A stretch of DNA of 30,923 nucleotides, taken from IMG/VR virus record IMGVR_UViG_3300010370_000150, positions 1 through 30,923 of that record; one strand, 5' to 3'. This DNA is from a virus. This document shows, one piece after another, positions 15,859-22,653 of the stretch. The notes under the pieces were generated by a model. It searched no databases. It saw only the letters and a list, made by a program, of their open reading frames with translations, and was not told the origin of the DNA. Made by a program: the position numbers and the translations under genes. How positions within the stretch are numbered: position 1 is the first letter of the stretch; every line of letters begins with the position of its first letter.

Positions 15859-15866
15859 TATAAATA
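15859..15866 (+). promoter_or_regulatory. Exact T4-type late motif TATAAATA before gp48
   Basis: TATAAATA at 15859-15866 matches the T4 late -10 consensus exactly. It lies only 10 nt before the gp48 ATG at 15877, in the 19-nt gap after the preceding stop. If used, the transcript would be almost leaderless; no Shine-Dalgarno sequence is visible. A chance match in AT-rich DNA is possible. Confidence 0.45.
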
Positions 15867-15876
15867 ATTAAAAAAA

Positions 15877-16869
15877 ATGGTTGACGGATATCAGTTAGCA
15901 TCTCAAAATATTAAACTCAATGAGAGAACGCCAACTACACCACAAAAAAATACATCACAAGAAATATTGCGATATCCTATTAAGCAAATAGGAAATCAAG
16001 ACGATTATTTTAAAATACAGATTATTAAGTACAAACCTCCGAGTTTTCAAAATACTGGAACATTTGCACTTAAAACTACAGAAGATGTATTAAAACAATC
16101 TGAAAGCATTAAAACATCCATTGCTACAATTATTCTTCCAATGCCTTCTAATATTCAAGATAATAGTAGTGCAGATTGGGGAAGTGCGACATTAGATCCA
16201 GCATCTGCTGCATTGGGGAGGGCAGCATATAATGGGGCTTTAAGTGATCAATATCTTGCTAGTGTTGCAAATTCAATTGGGAGTGCCTTAGGAAATGTTG
16301 CATCACTTATAAAAACTGGGGAAGGTCAAAAATCATTTGCCGCTGGTACTGCTGCTGCCGGTATTAAAGCGGTAATGGGTCAAGGTGACATCACTCAAAT
16401 AGTTTCTAGAGCAACGGGTCAAGCATTCAATCAGAATGTTGAGTTGTTATTCAATGGTGTAAACATGAGACCTGCATTTAATTTTACATTTGATTTAGTT
16501 CCTAGATCAAGAGAGGAATCCGAACGAATTAAAAAAATCATTCGAACCTTTAAGGTTCATATGACTCCTAAAAAAGGCAGAACAGATATTTCAGGTGGAG
16601 GACTTTTTGTTGGGGCACCAGATGTATTTAAATTGGAGTATATGAGTGGAGGAGAATTACATCCATTTCTACACACATTTAAACCCTCTGCTCTGGTTCA
16701 AATGAATGTTGATTATAATGGATCTGGTCAATATGCATCTTATTCTGATGCTACTCCAGTTCACATGAGATTAACCTTACAGTTCCAAGAACTTTCTCCA
16801 ATTTATCGTGAGGATTATTTGGATGGAGATGATATTAATCAATTCAAACTTCCAGGAACAGGATACTAA
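15877..16869 (+). CDS. 48: Baseplate tail tube cap gp48
   Basis: 330 aa, ATG at 15877. The N-terminal section (LRYPIKQIGNQDDYFKIQII, then KTSIATIILPMPSNIQDNSS) and the C-terminal tail-tube-like half (FNQNVELLFNGVNMRPAFNF, then TFDLVPRSREESERIKKIIR, HLRLTLQFQELSPIY-type end) match gp48 of marine T4-like phages. The Ala/Gly-rich middle (about 100-175) contains helical insertions. In T4, gp48 sits on the baseplate with gp54 and starts tail tube polymerisation. The stop shares one base with the ATG of gp53 (TAATG), so translation is coupled. Confidence 0.88.
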   Translation: MVDGYQLASQNIKLNERTPTTPQKNTSQEILRYPIKQIGNQDDYFKIQIIKYKPPSFQNTGTFALKTTEDVLKQSESIKTSIATIILPMPSNIQDNSSADWGSATLDPASAALGRAAYNGALSDQYLASVANSIGSALGNVASLIKTGEGQKSFAAGTAAAGIKAVMGQGDITQIVSRATGQAFNQNVELLFNGVNMRPAFNFTFDLVPRSREESERIKKIIRTFKVHMTPKKGRTDISGGGLFVGAPDVFKLEYMSGGELHPFLHTFKPSALVQMNVDYNGSGQYASYSDATPVHMRLTLQFQELSPIYREDYLDGDDINQFKLPGTGY

Positions 16870-17555
16870 TGTACTACTTTAGAGAACTACAAAATTTAGA
16901 ATATCAATCATTTCTAAGTGATAAAAAATCTTCAGATGAATATCTTTTAGTAAAGAATTTATTTCGTAGAGTTAAACTTAGAGATGATTTAAATAATGTC
17001 TTTACTATTTTTGAAAAGTATCAAATATCTGATGGAACAAGACCAGACTTAGTTGCAGAAGAACTTTATGGTAGTAGTCAGTATGATTGGGTGGTTTTAA
17101 TCACTGCTGGAATCACTAGAGTTAGAGATCAGTGGCCTCTTTCAGATAGACAGATTTATGATTACTCTGAAGAACTTTATGGTGCAGATATAAATTCAAT
17201 ACATCACTATGAGACTATTGAAATTAGAGATTCTCAAAATCGTTTAATTTTACCTGCAGGAAAAGTCGTAGATGCAGATTTTAAAATCTCGTATTTCGAT
17301 GATGGTAAAGTCTACACTAATGATCTTTCACTCGGAGTGGATGTTTATAACATTCCGAATCCTGTAATTGGAATTAGCAATTATGAATATGAAATTCAAA
17401 AGAACAATGAAAAGAGAAGTATTTACGTTCTTAAACCAAGATACTTACAACAAGTATTGACAGACACTAAAAAAGCGATGACCTATAGTGAGTCATCGCA
17501 GTATGTAAATGATAAATTAATTCGAACTGAGAATACTAGAGCGTTGGGTTCCTAA
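16869..17555 (+). CDS. 53: Baseplate wedge subunit gp53
   Basis: 228 aa, ATG at 16869 overlapping the gp48 stop by one base. The N-terminal part (VFTIFEKYQISDGTRPDLVA, EELYGSSQYDWVVLITAGIT and WPLSDRQIYDYSEELYG) is the gp53 signature: a disordered-to-folded wedge protein that holds the baseplate wedges around the hub in T4. The C-terminal third is beta-rich (VGVDVYNIPNPVIGISNYEY-type region). It is the last gene of the plus-strand island, and its stop abuts the stop of gp32 on the other strand with no space for a separate terminator. Confidence 0.88.
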   Translation: MYYFRELQNLEYQSFLSDKKSSDEYLLVKNLFRRVKLRDDLNNVFTIFEKYQISDGTRPDLVAEELYGSSQYDWVVLITAGITRVRDQWPLSDRQIYDYSEELYGADINSIHHYETIEIRDSQNRLILPAGKVVDADFKISYFDDGKVYTNDLSLGVDVYNIPNPVIGISNYEYEIQKNNEKRSIYVLKPRYLQQVLTDTKKAMTYSESSQYVNDKLIRTENTRALGS

Positions 17556-18476
17556 TCAATCGTCTAGTGCTAGTTTTTTGAAGTATGAGAGATCTGAATC
17601 ATCGTCGTCATCATCAGAATAGGAACTTGAAGGACTGAGATTGCTAAGTTCATTACGAAGTTCAGATTCTAGTTCACGAGTAGGACCACGGTAGTTTTCC
17701 TCATCTTCAACTTCTTCATCAATACGATTAGAAGTCTTAGTACCAAGAACAAGATCTAGACGACGTTTTAGTTCATCATAAGACTTGAACTTATCTGGAG
17801 TAACAAATTCCTGAAGAGAATATTCCTTCTTCCAGAGTGCTTCAAGTGCATCATCGTCATCAAATAGTGCTGATGGTGCTGCGAATTCACTTGAATCATA
17901 GTTACGATATCCAGCAACATTCTTTGCTTTCAGTTTGAAATTAGCACCAGTCCAGAAATCAAATGGATCAATAGCCTCTTCATCTTCAAACTCTGGTTGC
18001 ATTGCAGCAGTGATCTTATCGAAGATTTTCTTACCATACTTGAAAATAAAGTTCTTACCTTCATTTTCAGGATTTGCTGGATCTTTGACAACGTAAATAT
18101 TAGAAATATAAGTTAGTTTACGCTTTTGCTTTCTTGCCTGCTCTTTACCTGCATCAGTACCGTTATTCCAAAGTTGTGTATTATACTCACCTAGAGGATC
18201 TTTCTCACCGATAGTAGTTCGACTTAGTTCTAGATACCATCCACCAGGACCTTGGAATCCATGAGAATAGACTTTCACAAATGGTAGATCCTCACCATCA
18301 GGGGTAGGAAGAAAGCGGATGACTGCATATCCATTACCGGATTTATCACAGGATAGTTTCCATACACGATCATCAGTTGTACTATTAGAATTATTCATTT
18401 TCTCAACTTCTTTCACCAGTTTTTCGGTGAGAGAACCAAGTTTGGATTGCTTTTTAAGATTTGCAAAGTTGGACAT
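17556..18476 (-). CDS. 32: Single-stranded DNA binding protein gp32
   Basis: 306 aa, ATG at 18476. The core (WKLSCDKSGNGYAVIRFLPT, then PFVKVYSHGFQGPGGWYLEL, KRKLTYISNIYVVKDPANPE, KNFIFKYGKKIFDKITAAM) is the gp32 OB-fold. The N-terminal basic segment (FANLKKQSKL) fits the cooperativity domain, and the acidic tail (six Asp, then SDLSYFKKLALDD) fits the domain that recruits gp59 and polymerase. Only one cysteine (C43) is present, so the H-C-C-C zinc site of T4 gp32 is absent. It has its own sigma70-type promoter at 18520-18548 and a leader with repeated ATCCAA elements that may serve autogenous translational control. No Shine-Dalgarno sequence is obvious. Confidence 0.93.
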   Translation of the reverse strand: MSNFANLKKQSKLGSLTEKLVKEVEKMNNSNSTTDDRVWKLSCDKSGNGYAVIRFLPTPDGEDLPFVKVYSHGFQGPGGWYLELSRTTIGEKDPLGEYNTQLWNNGTDAGKEQARKQKRKLTYISNIYVVKDPANPENEGKNFIFKYGKKIFDKITAAMQPEFEDEEAIDPFDFWTGANFKLKAKNVAGYRNYDSSEFAAPSALFDDDDALEALWKKEYSLQEFVTPDKFKSYDELKRRLDLVLGTKTSNRIDEEVEDEENYRGPTRELESELRNELSNLSPSSSYSDDDDDDSDLSYFKKLALDD

Positions 18477-18485
18477 AAGATTTTT

Positions 18486-18519
18486 TTAGATTAATTGGAT
18501 TTGTTTGGATTACTTGGAT
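18486..18519 (-). promoter_or_regulatory. Repeated ATCCAA elements in the gp32 mRNA leader (possible translational operator)
   Basis: On the minus strand ATCCAA occurs at 18519-18514, 18510-18505 and 18500-18495, followed by ATCTAA at 18491-18486, at 9-10 nt spacing. They fill the short leader between the promoter and the gp32 start codon. T4 gp32 represses its own translation by cooperative binding to an unstructured leader. The regular repeats here look suited to the same job; this is inferred. Confidence 0.5.
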
Positions 18520-18548
18520 ATCATACCAGAGACTCGCTCAGAAGTCAA
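18520..18548 (-). promoter_or_regulatory. Sigma70-type promoter for gp32
   Basis: Minus strand TTGACT (18548-18543), a 17-bp spacer and TATGAT (18525-18520): five of six matches in each hexamer. It overlaps the last codons of the 110-aa gene upstream and would start transcription near 18513, giving gp32 an independent transcript with a leader of about 36 nt. Confidence 0.8.
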
Positions 18549-18870
18549 GCGTCCTCTTGAGGTAATCGATGGTCTTAGATATGTTACTAAAAACAGTATT
18601 CATGTCAATGTTTGATGGGTATCCCAACATAGTCATTGACGTATGAATATTCTCTCTCATCTGAATTGCTTTAGGGTCATCAGACAGAGACAGTCGAGTA
18701 TACATGATTCGTTGCTTTTCTAGCAAGCAACTCAATGTATCGATGTGCTTCAATCTTTGATCACGAGAGTTCAACAGATTGTATAAAGGTAAATCTAAAA
18801 TTTTATTCTGAAGTTCTTGAATTTCATTCAATTCCTCTTGAATAATATCGGAATCAAAAAAATTACTCAT
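18538..18870 (-). CDS. Conserved hypothetical protein between gp59 and gp32, 110 aa
   Basis: I start it at the ATG at 18870, which overlaps the gp59 stop by 8 nt and has GAGAG about nine bases upstream; a TTG two codons earlier (18876) is possible. The protein is almost fully helical with likely coiled coil: MSNFFDSDIIQEELNEIQEL, then KHIDTLSCLLEKQRIMYTRL. No enzymatic motif is visible. Its place inside the gp33-gp59-gp32 unit and translational overlap with gp59 suggest a role in replication or late transcription, but I cannot name it. The promoter of gp32 lies in its 3' end. Confidence 0.75.
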   Translation of the reverse strand: MSNFFDSDIIQEELNEIQELQNKILDLPLYNLLNSRDQRLKHIDTLSCLLEKQRIMYTRLSLSDDPKAIQMRENIHTSMTMLGYPSNIDMNTVFSNISKTIDYLKRTLDF

Positions 18871-19453
18871 AAACAATATCTCTCAAAAGTTTTTTATATT
18901 GAAACACATCAATATTTATGAATGGTTTGTATTTGTGAATTTTTAAACTTACAGTTTCCCAAATTGGATCTAAAAGTTTCTTATCAAAATCTTTTGAAAA
19001 ATTTAAGATTTTGTCGTAAATGACTAAGTTTTCTAAGTATAGACTTCCGCTTAGATACTTTTTGAGTATTACTGGATGACCCTTGATACAACTCAAAGCA
19101 TCGTCTAATTTTGTCTGAGAGAACAATTCTGCTGATTGCTCCTTGAATAAGTACGTCAAACTTTGCTGACGTTTCATCCATTCGATGTAATTTTTTTCTC
19201 CAGAATTGATAATTTCTCCAATCCATAAGTTACCTGAATTATTTGAGGAAACAAAGTTTGAAACAAAAAAGTCAACAATTTCTTTGTCTTTATATTTTCT
19301 AGATACTTTTTCGAAAAAGTATCTATCGCTGCGTTTATGATACGAGTCTAATGATGCTCTAACCTTTTTATTATATTTAAAATAATCGTATTTTGGATTA
19401 GTGAAATGTGATTTAAGTGCAAGATAATTGCAAAAAACTTGAAAAGGTTCCAT
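18863..19453 (-). CDS. 59: Loader of gp41 helicase, gp59
   Basis: 196 aa from ATG at 19453, in a TGATG overlap with the gp33 stop. MEPFQVFCNYLALKSHFT, then NPKYDYFKYNKKVRASLDSY and KRSDRYFFEKVSRKYKDKEI are the characteristic N-terminal pattern of gp59. In T4 this protein binds gp32-coated forks and loads the gp41 helicase onto single-stranded DNA. Length is close to T4 gp59 (217 aa). The protein is basic and helical, as expected. Its neighbours gp33 and gp32 are the same as in related marine phages, which supports the call. Confidence 0.88.
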   Translation of the reverse strand: MEPFQVFCNYLALKSHFTNPKYDYFKYNKKVRASLDSYHKRSDRYFFEKVSRKYKDKEIVDFFVSNFVSSNNSGNLWIGEIINSGEKNYIEWMKRQQSLTYLFKEQSAELFSQTKLDDALSCIKGHPVILKKYLSGSLYLENLVIYDKILNFSKDFDKKLLDPIWETVSLKIHKYKPFINIDVFQYKKLLRDIVYE

Positions 19454-19758
19454 CAAAATGGTAAACGCGCTTTCGAACTTCGTTTCATAAAGTTGAGATT
19501 AATTGCATCATTTTTTAGACGTTCCTTAAGAGTCTTCGTTACCAATTTTGCAACAGACTCTACTTCTAGTTTGTGAATATCACAATACATTATAATTGCT
19601 TCAATGTAATTTACCTGTTCTAATGCAACAAGATTTTCAATTTCTTGAGCAAACTTTACTGGAGTTAGAAATTTACTCTCGATAACTTGTTCTAGTTCAG
19701 TTGTCGGTTCCATATATTCGATTTTGATATCTAAAAATGCTTCTAGTGGATTTCTCAT
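19453..19758 (-). CDS. 33: Late transcription coactivator gp33
   Basis: 101 aa, ATG at 19758. The segment IENLVALEQVNYIEAIIMYC, then DIHKLEVESVAKLVTKTLKE and RLKNDAINLNFMK, follows the helical pattern of gp33, which in T4 links RNA polymerase to the DNA-tracking sliding clamp for late transcription. T4 gp33 is 112 aa with similar helices and ends in a hydrophobic/acidic clamp-binding tail (LDFLL). Here the end is basic (RSSKARLPF), so clamp contact may be weaker or use only the final LPF. Its stop overlaps the gp59 start. A near-consensus sigma70 promoter precedes it, fitting early or middle expression. Confidence 0.75.
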   Translation of the reverse strand: MRNPLEAFLDIKIEYMEPTTELEQVIESKFLTPVKFAQEIENLVALEQVNYIEAIIMYCDIHKLEVESVAKLVTKTLKERLKNDAINLNFMKRSSKARLPF

Positions 19759-19778
19759 AAAATCACGAACAATTATTT

Positions 19779-19807
19779 ATTATAGGACACTGAACATCTG
19801 GCGTCAA
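19779..19807 (-). promoter_or_regulatory. Sigma70-type promoter for gp33-gp59-orf110
   Basis: Minus strand TTGACG (19807-19802; five of six), a 17-bp spacer, and a perfect TATAAT (19784-19779). The -35 box overlaps the stop codon of the upstream exonuclease gene. Transcription would start about 15-20 nt before the gp33 ATG. Confidence 0.85.
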
Positions 19808-20481
19808 GCACTCATAAGTTCTAAACGATCGTTGACAAATTTTTTAATATATTTAACTACTAGTTTCATATATTTGTCAAAGTCTTTTTCCTCATATACT
19901 ACACATTCACCATTTTCACATGCCATGATAATGACAAGTTTTTTAATTCTAGTTCCAGTCATTTCATAGTATGCCATACCATAAAACATTGCCTGAACAA
20001 AGTAATTTTCAATCCAGTCTCTAGGTTTTGGTTTCTTGGAAGTTTTAAAGTCAATAACAGCAAGTTCTCCATTATATTCAGCAATACAGTCTGTTGTTCC
20101 AGCAACACCTAAATGTTTGCTAAACAATGCTCCTTCCAAGCAATGAATGTTGTTGATATTATTCAGTTCTGGTTTTGAGATCTTAAAAAGAAAGTCTGAA
20201 AGAGGTTGAACAGAAGGAAGATCCCGATTATAAAGATAGTTCTCTACAAGAGAGTGCATATCTGTTCCACGACTTGTTGCCGCTTTTGTGATGCGATCTG
20301 CTTCTTCTTCACCAACTCTATTGCGCCATTTAACAAAGATTTCTTTATTAAAATGACTAGTCACTGAAGTAATGGAGACCATCTTAAGAAGTTGGTCTCC
20401 ATCAGGAATTGAATAATATCTTACATTATCTATAGTTGTTCTTTCCAGTTTGGGAAGAATCACATCAATATGATTAAACAT
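19804..20481 (-). CDS. PD-(D/E)XK (RecB-family) exonuclease
   Basis: 225 aa, ATG at 20481, 4 nt after the phoH stop. The sequence carries the RecB nuclease motifs in order: His76 in SRGTDMHSLVENYL, Asp131 in GVAGTTDCIAEYNG, Asp144-x-Lys146 in AVIDFKTSKK, and Gln163 in YFVQAMFYGMAYYE. All four catalytic positions are present, so an active DNA exonuclease is expected, of the type found next to phoH in marine T4-like phages. The likely role is degradation of host DNA or recombination-linked end processing. The gp33 promoter -35 box overlaps the stop codon. Confidence 0.87.
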   Translation of the reverse strand: MFNHIDVILPKLERTTIDNVRYYSIPDGDQLLKMVSITSVTSHFNKEIFVKWRNRVGEEEADRITKAATSRGTDMHSLVENYLYNRDLPSVQPLSDFLFKISKPELNNINNIHCLEGALFSKHLGVAGTTDCIAEYNGELAVIDFKTSKKPKPRDWIENYFVQAMFYGMAYYEMTGTRIKKLVIIMACENGECVVYEEKDFDKYMKLVVKYIKKFVNDRLELMSA

Positions 20482-20485
20482 TAAA

Positions 20486-21241
20486 TTACAGTCCTAATGA
20501 TTTTTTAGCGATTACAAATTCACGAACTAAGTTTGAGCGAACAATATCATCAACACCAAATTCAATTTTTTCAAAGGATGGCATTGCTTCAATTACACGA
20601 ATAAAATCAATAATACCAGTCTTTTCACTTTGCTTGATCAAATCACTTTGCTCAATATCACCCGCGAACATAATTTTAGTATCTTCACCACATCTTGAAA
20701 TTACTGAAAATGATTCATGACTAGAAAGATTTTGTGCTTCATCTACGATAACAATGGCATTGTCAAGAGTGACACCACGAATAAAAGAAGTACACCAAAA
20801 AGAAATTGTATTTTGTGCTTTTAGATTTCCATATAACATTTCAAAGTCGGCATCAGAAGGCATCTGAAACATGTACTTTACCATGTTCTTATATGGTATT
20901 TCGAAAAGAGTTTTTTTCTGATCCTCATCACCAGGCATAAAACCAATTTCTCTTGTTTGAACCAATGACCTTACGATATAAATCTTTTCGTAAGGTGTTC
21001 TTTCATCGAGAACTTCTTTTAATGCTTTATAAAGTAATATAAATGTTTTACCAGATCCTGGAACACCGTGAGCGAAAATATTTTTTCCCTCATCGTAATA
21101 ATTGTATAATAACTTCTGATTTTCAGTGAGAGGTTCAATATCAATTAGGTAATCTAAACTAATTGTTTTTTTACGCTTCGCTTGACGAGTAGTAAGACCA
21201 ACACCGATTGGTTGATCATTCGTCCTTCTTTTTCTTGCCAT
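20486..21241 (-). CDS. phoH: PhoH-like ATPase
   Basis: 251 aa, ATG at 21241, 1 nt after the preceding gene. Walker A is GVPGSGKT (59-66), Walker B IVIVDEAQ (163-170), with the PhoH-specific segments IYIVRSLVQTREIGFMPGD and TSFIRGVTLDNA between them and MFAGDIEQSDL after. It is an RNA-helicase-related P-loop ATPase of the PhoH family, carried widely by marine phages and sometimes linked to phosphate starvation; the true function in phage is unsettled. The N-terminus is basic (MARKRRTNDQ, RQAKRKK), which fits nucleic acid binding. It is cotranscribed with the downstream exonuclease. Confidence 0.92.
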   Translation of the reverse strand: MARKRRTNDQPIGVGLTTRQAKRKKTISLDYLIDIEPLTENQKLLYNYYDEGKNIFAHGVPGSGKTFILLYKALKEVLDERTPYEKIYIVRSLVQTREIGFMPGDEDQKKTLFEIPYKNMVKYMFQMPSDADFEMLYGNLKAQNTISFWCTSFIRGVTLDNAIVIVDEAQNLSSHESFSVISRCGEDTKIMFAGDIEQSDLIKQSEKTGIIDFIRVIEAMPSFEKIEFGVDDIVRSNLVREFVIAKKSLGL

Positions 21242-21242
21242 A

Positions 21243-21485
21243 TTAGAGTTTTTTTACAGTTGATCCCGGCATTTTGCTTGCTTTTGACAAGACTTCGTTC
21301 CATGAAGGGTGTTTAGAGGTTAATTTATTCCTCCAATCACCGACTTCCTGGGAGGCAGCGCACCCTTTACTCCAATCTTTATCCCAGTCCGGATTATCTT
21401 TTCTCCACTGGTCATAATCAGCAATAGACATACTCAATTCTTTTTCTTCACCTGTTTTAAGGTTTTTAACGGGGTATAAAGGCAT
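21243..21485 (-). CDS. Small conserved protein upstream of phoH (FmdB-like N-terminus, no zinc cysteines), 80 aa
   Basis: ATG at 21485. MPLYPVKNLKTGEEKELSM, followed by DYDQWRKDNPDWDKDWSKG, resembles the small marine phage proteins near phoH that are often labelled FmdB-like, starting 'MP.Y...N..TGE...'. True FmdB proteins have four zinc-binding cysteines; this one has a single cysteine (C43), so a zinc ribbon is excluded. The C-terminal half is charged with conserved-looking Trp residues (DWRNKL, HPSWNEVLSKASKMPG). It is the first gene after the promoter at 21549-21577 and lies 1 nt from phoH. Function unknown. Confidence 0.75.
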   Translation of the reverse strand: MPLYPVKNLKTGEEKELSMSIADYDQWRKDNPDWDKDWSKGCAASQEVGDWRNKLTSKHPSWNEVLSKASKMPGSTVKKL

Positions 21486-21548
21486 TTTTCAAAAGTATTA
21501 TATAAAAAAATATTTATTTACATTTCTAGAAAAGGTTCTTCCTCCCCC

Positions 21549-21577
21549 ATTTTACCTGAAATGTGTCACCAAGTCAA
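21549..21577 (-). promoter_or_regulatory. Sigma70-type promoter for the phoH-exonuclease unit
   Basis: Minus strand TTGACT (21577-21572), exactly 17 bp, then TAAAAT (21554-21549); each hexamer matches at five of six positions. It lies just after the thyX stop and before a leader of about 55 nt that is purine-rich, then strongly AT-rich, ahead of the ATG at 21485. Confidence 0.7.
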
Positions 21578-21583
21578 TTTAGA

Positions 21584-22231
21584 TCAAATAACCCAATCCG
21601 CTTCTCCGCCAAGTGCTTCATAACAAGATGGAAATTGTTCTGCAAAAATTTTTTTACATTCTTTTGCAATTTGCATATGTTCCTTTTGAGTTCCTGATTT
21701 TTCACGAAGAGAAATATAAGTGATCCAAGAACGACAAGAACCCGTCATATAGATGCGTGTGGGCGTTGCCAGAGGCAATACAAATCGAGCACACTCCTTT
21801 GCCACCCCCTTATCAAGAAGTTCCTTATAGAGTTCCATAGATGCCTGAAAATGATCATTAATCTTCAACCAAAGATCCTCTTTCATATCTTCGGAGAAAT
21901 CATCAATAGAATTCTGACGATTCTTGGTATCCTGACGGCGGAGATCAGGTACAGGAATATCACCCAATAAGGAAGAATCTGCATAACGCTGAGAAAACTC
22001 TTGGAATGTGAAACTGCGATGACGCAGAATCTGTGCGGCAATACCACGGTTTGTTTCAATCGCAAGAGTCATAGAAGACTGTTCAAAAACTGACCAATGA
22101 TTATGCTTAATACAATAAGCAAGTAACTTGGCATAGTTCTCCGAACTCTGATTACTTGGGTTAGAAACTCGTGCAATAAATGCCATTGTTTTTTCTGCAT
22201 CTGGTGTTACACTAATGAGTTTTACGGTCAT
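21584..22231 (-). CDS. thyX: Flavin-dependent thymidylate synthase ThyX
   Basis: 215 aa, ATG at 22231 in a 4-nt overlap with the upstream gene; GGAAAG upstream is a fair ribosome site. The ThyX signature RHR-x7-S is present at Arg70-His71-Arg72 ... Ser80 (QILRHRSFTFQEFSQRY). The N-terminal RVSNPSNQSSENYAKLLAYC and HWSVFEQSSMTLAIET, and the C-terminal PLATPTRIYMTGSCRSWITY are also typical. The enzyme makes dTMP from dUMP using methylenetetrahydrofolate, NADPH and FAD. In marine phages it supports nucleotide supply for replication. It closes the unit starting at the promoter 22578-22607. Confidence 0.95.
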   Translation of the reverse strand: MTVKLISVTPDAEKTMAFIARVSNPSNQSSENYAKLLAYCIKHNHWSVFEQSSMTLAIETNRGIAAQILRHRSFTFQEFSQRYADSSLLGDIPVPDLRRQDTKNRQNSIDDFSEDMKEDLWLKINDHFQASMELYKELLDKGVAKECARFVLPLATPTRIYMTGSCRSWITYISLREKSGTQKEHMQIAKECKKIFAEQFPSCYEALGGEADWVI

Positions 22232-22392
22232 TTCTTTCCAAATCCTTTTGATGTTTTTGCTTCTAGGTCTGCGAGTTCCTGTTTTACTACTCGCAGTTGT
22301 TTTTTCATTTCAATAAGTTTTTCTTCAGGATATAAATGATCTTGTTTTGTAAGTTTCTCCAGTAACTTTACAAGTTCCCTCGCTCTAGTCAT
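22228..22392 (-). CDS. Small coiled-coil protein upstream of thyX, 54 aa
   Basis: I start it at the ATG at 22392 (MTRARELVKLLEKLTKQDHL), which overlaps the previous stop by 8 nt. An ATG at 22422 would add ten residues and overlap more. The product is a charged helix or coiled coil (EKLIEMKKQLRVVKQELADL) with a basic tail (KTSKGFGKK). Similar short 'R.RELVKLLE' proteins occur in marine T4-like phages; no function is known to me. Its end overlaps thyX by 4 nt (ATGA), so the two are translationally coupled. Confidence 0.72.
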   Translation of the reverse strand: MTRARELVKLLEKLTKQDHLYPEEKLIEMKKQLRVVKQELADLEAKTSKGFGKK

Positions 22393-22552
22393 ATAGTTCA
22401 CTGTCCTCGAAAATTTCATCATAATCTGTAATTAGTGGGGGTGATACATCCATCTTTAGATGTTTAATCTCATTCTTATAAACTTCTGACTTTAGATTAT
22501 CTAAAAGAAGTTCCATATTTCGAATAATCAACTTCACTTTTTCTAAATCCAT
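22385..22552 (-). CDS. Small hypothetical protein, 55 aa
   Basis: The start is the ATG at 22552 (MDLEKVKLIIRNMELLLDNL) because it follows a strong Shine-Dalgarno-like GAGGTGAGA directly upstream. A TTG at 22573 would also be in frame but lacks this. The N-terminal half is a helix, followed by the acidic C-terminus (ITDYDEIFEDSELYD). It is the first gene after the promoter at 22578-22607 and overlaps the next gene by 8 nt. No family recognised. Confidence 0.7.
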   Translation of the reverse strand: MDLEKVKLIIRNMELLLDNLKSEVYKNEIKHLKMDVSPPLITDYDEIFEDSELYD

Positions 22553-22577
22553 TCTCACCTCACGTGACTTCAAAATG

Positions 22578-22607
22578 AATATACTACACTGACCCCCGAT
22601 CTGTCAA
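22578..22607 (-). promoter_or_regulatory. Sigma70-type promoter for the thyX unit
   Basis: Minus strand perfect TTGACA (22607-22602), an 18-bp spacer and TATATT (22583-22578; five of six). It lies directly after the terminator of the upstream unit (22618-22647) and starts the 55-aa ORF, 54-aa ORF and thyX transcript. Confidence 0.8.
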
Positions 22608-22617
22608 GGGGTCATCG

Positions 22618-22647
22618 AAAAAAAAACCTAGAGATTTCTCTAGGTTT
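22618..22647 (-). terminator. Strong rho-independent terminator
   Basis: On the minus strand AAACCTAGAG, loop AAAT, CTCTAGGTTT form a 10-bp stem ending in a run of nine or more T. It ends the transcript carrying the 121-aa, 202-aa and membrane protein genes, immediately before the thyX-unit promoter. Confidence 0.9.
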
Positions 22648-22653
22648 AAACAA

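Noticed and set aside
18984-19226. Second minus-strand ORF of 80 codons inside gp59
   Set aside because: It is an out-of-frame shadow of gp59 with no ribosome site and no family resemblance.
19850-19880. TTGACA-like box inside the exonuclease gene as a promoter
   Set aside because: The best -10 at 17-18 bp is TTAAAT in a run of A and T, too weak next to the other promoters.
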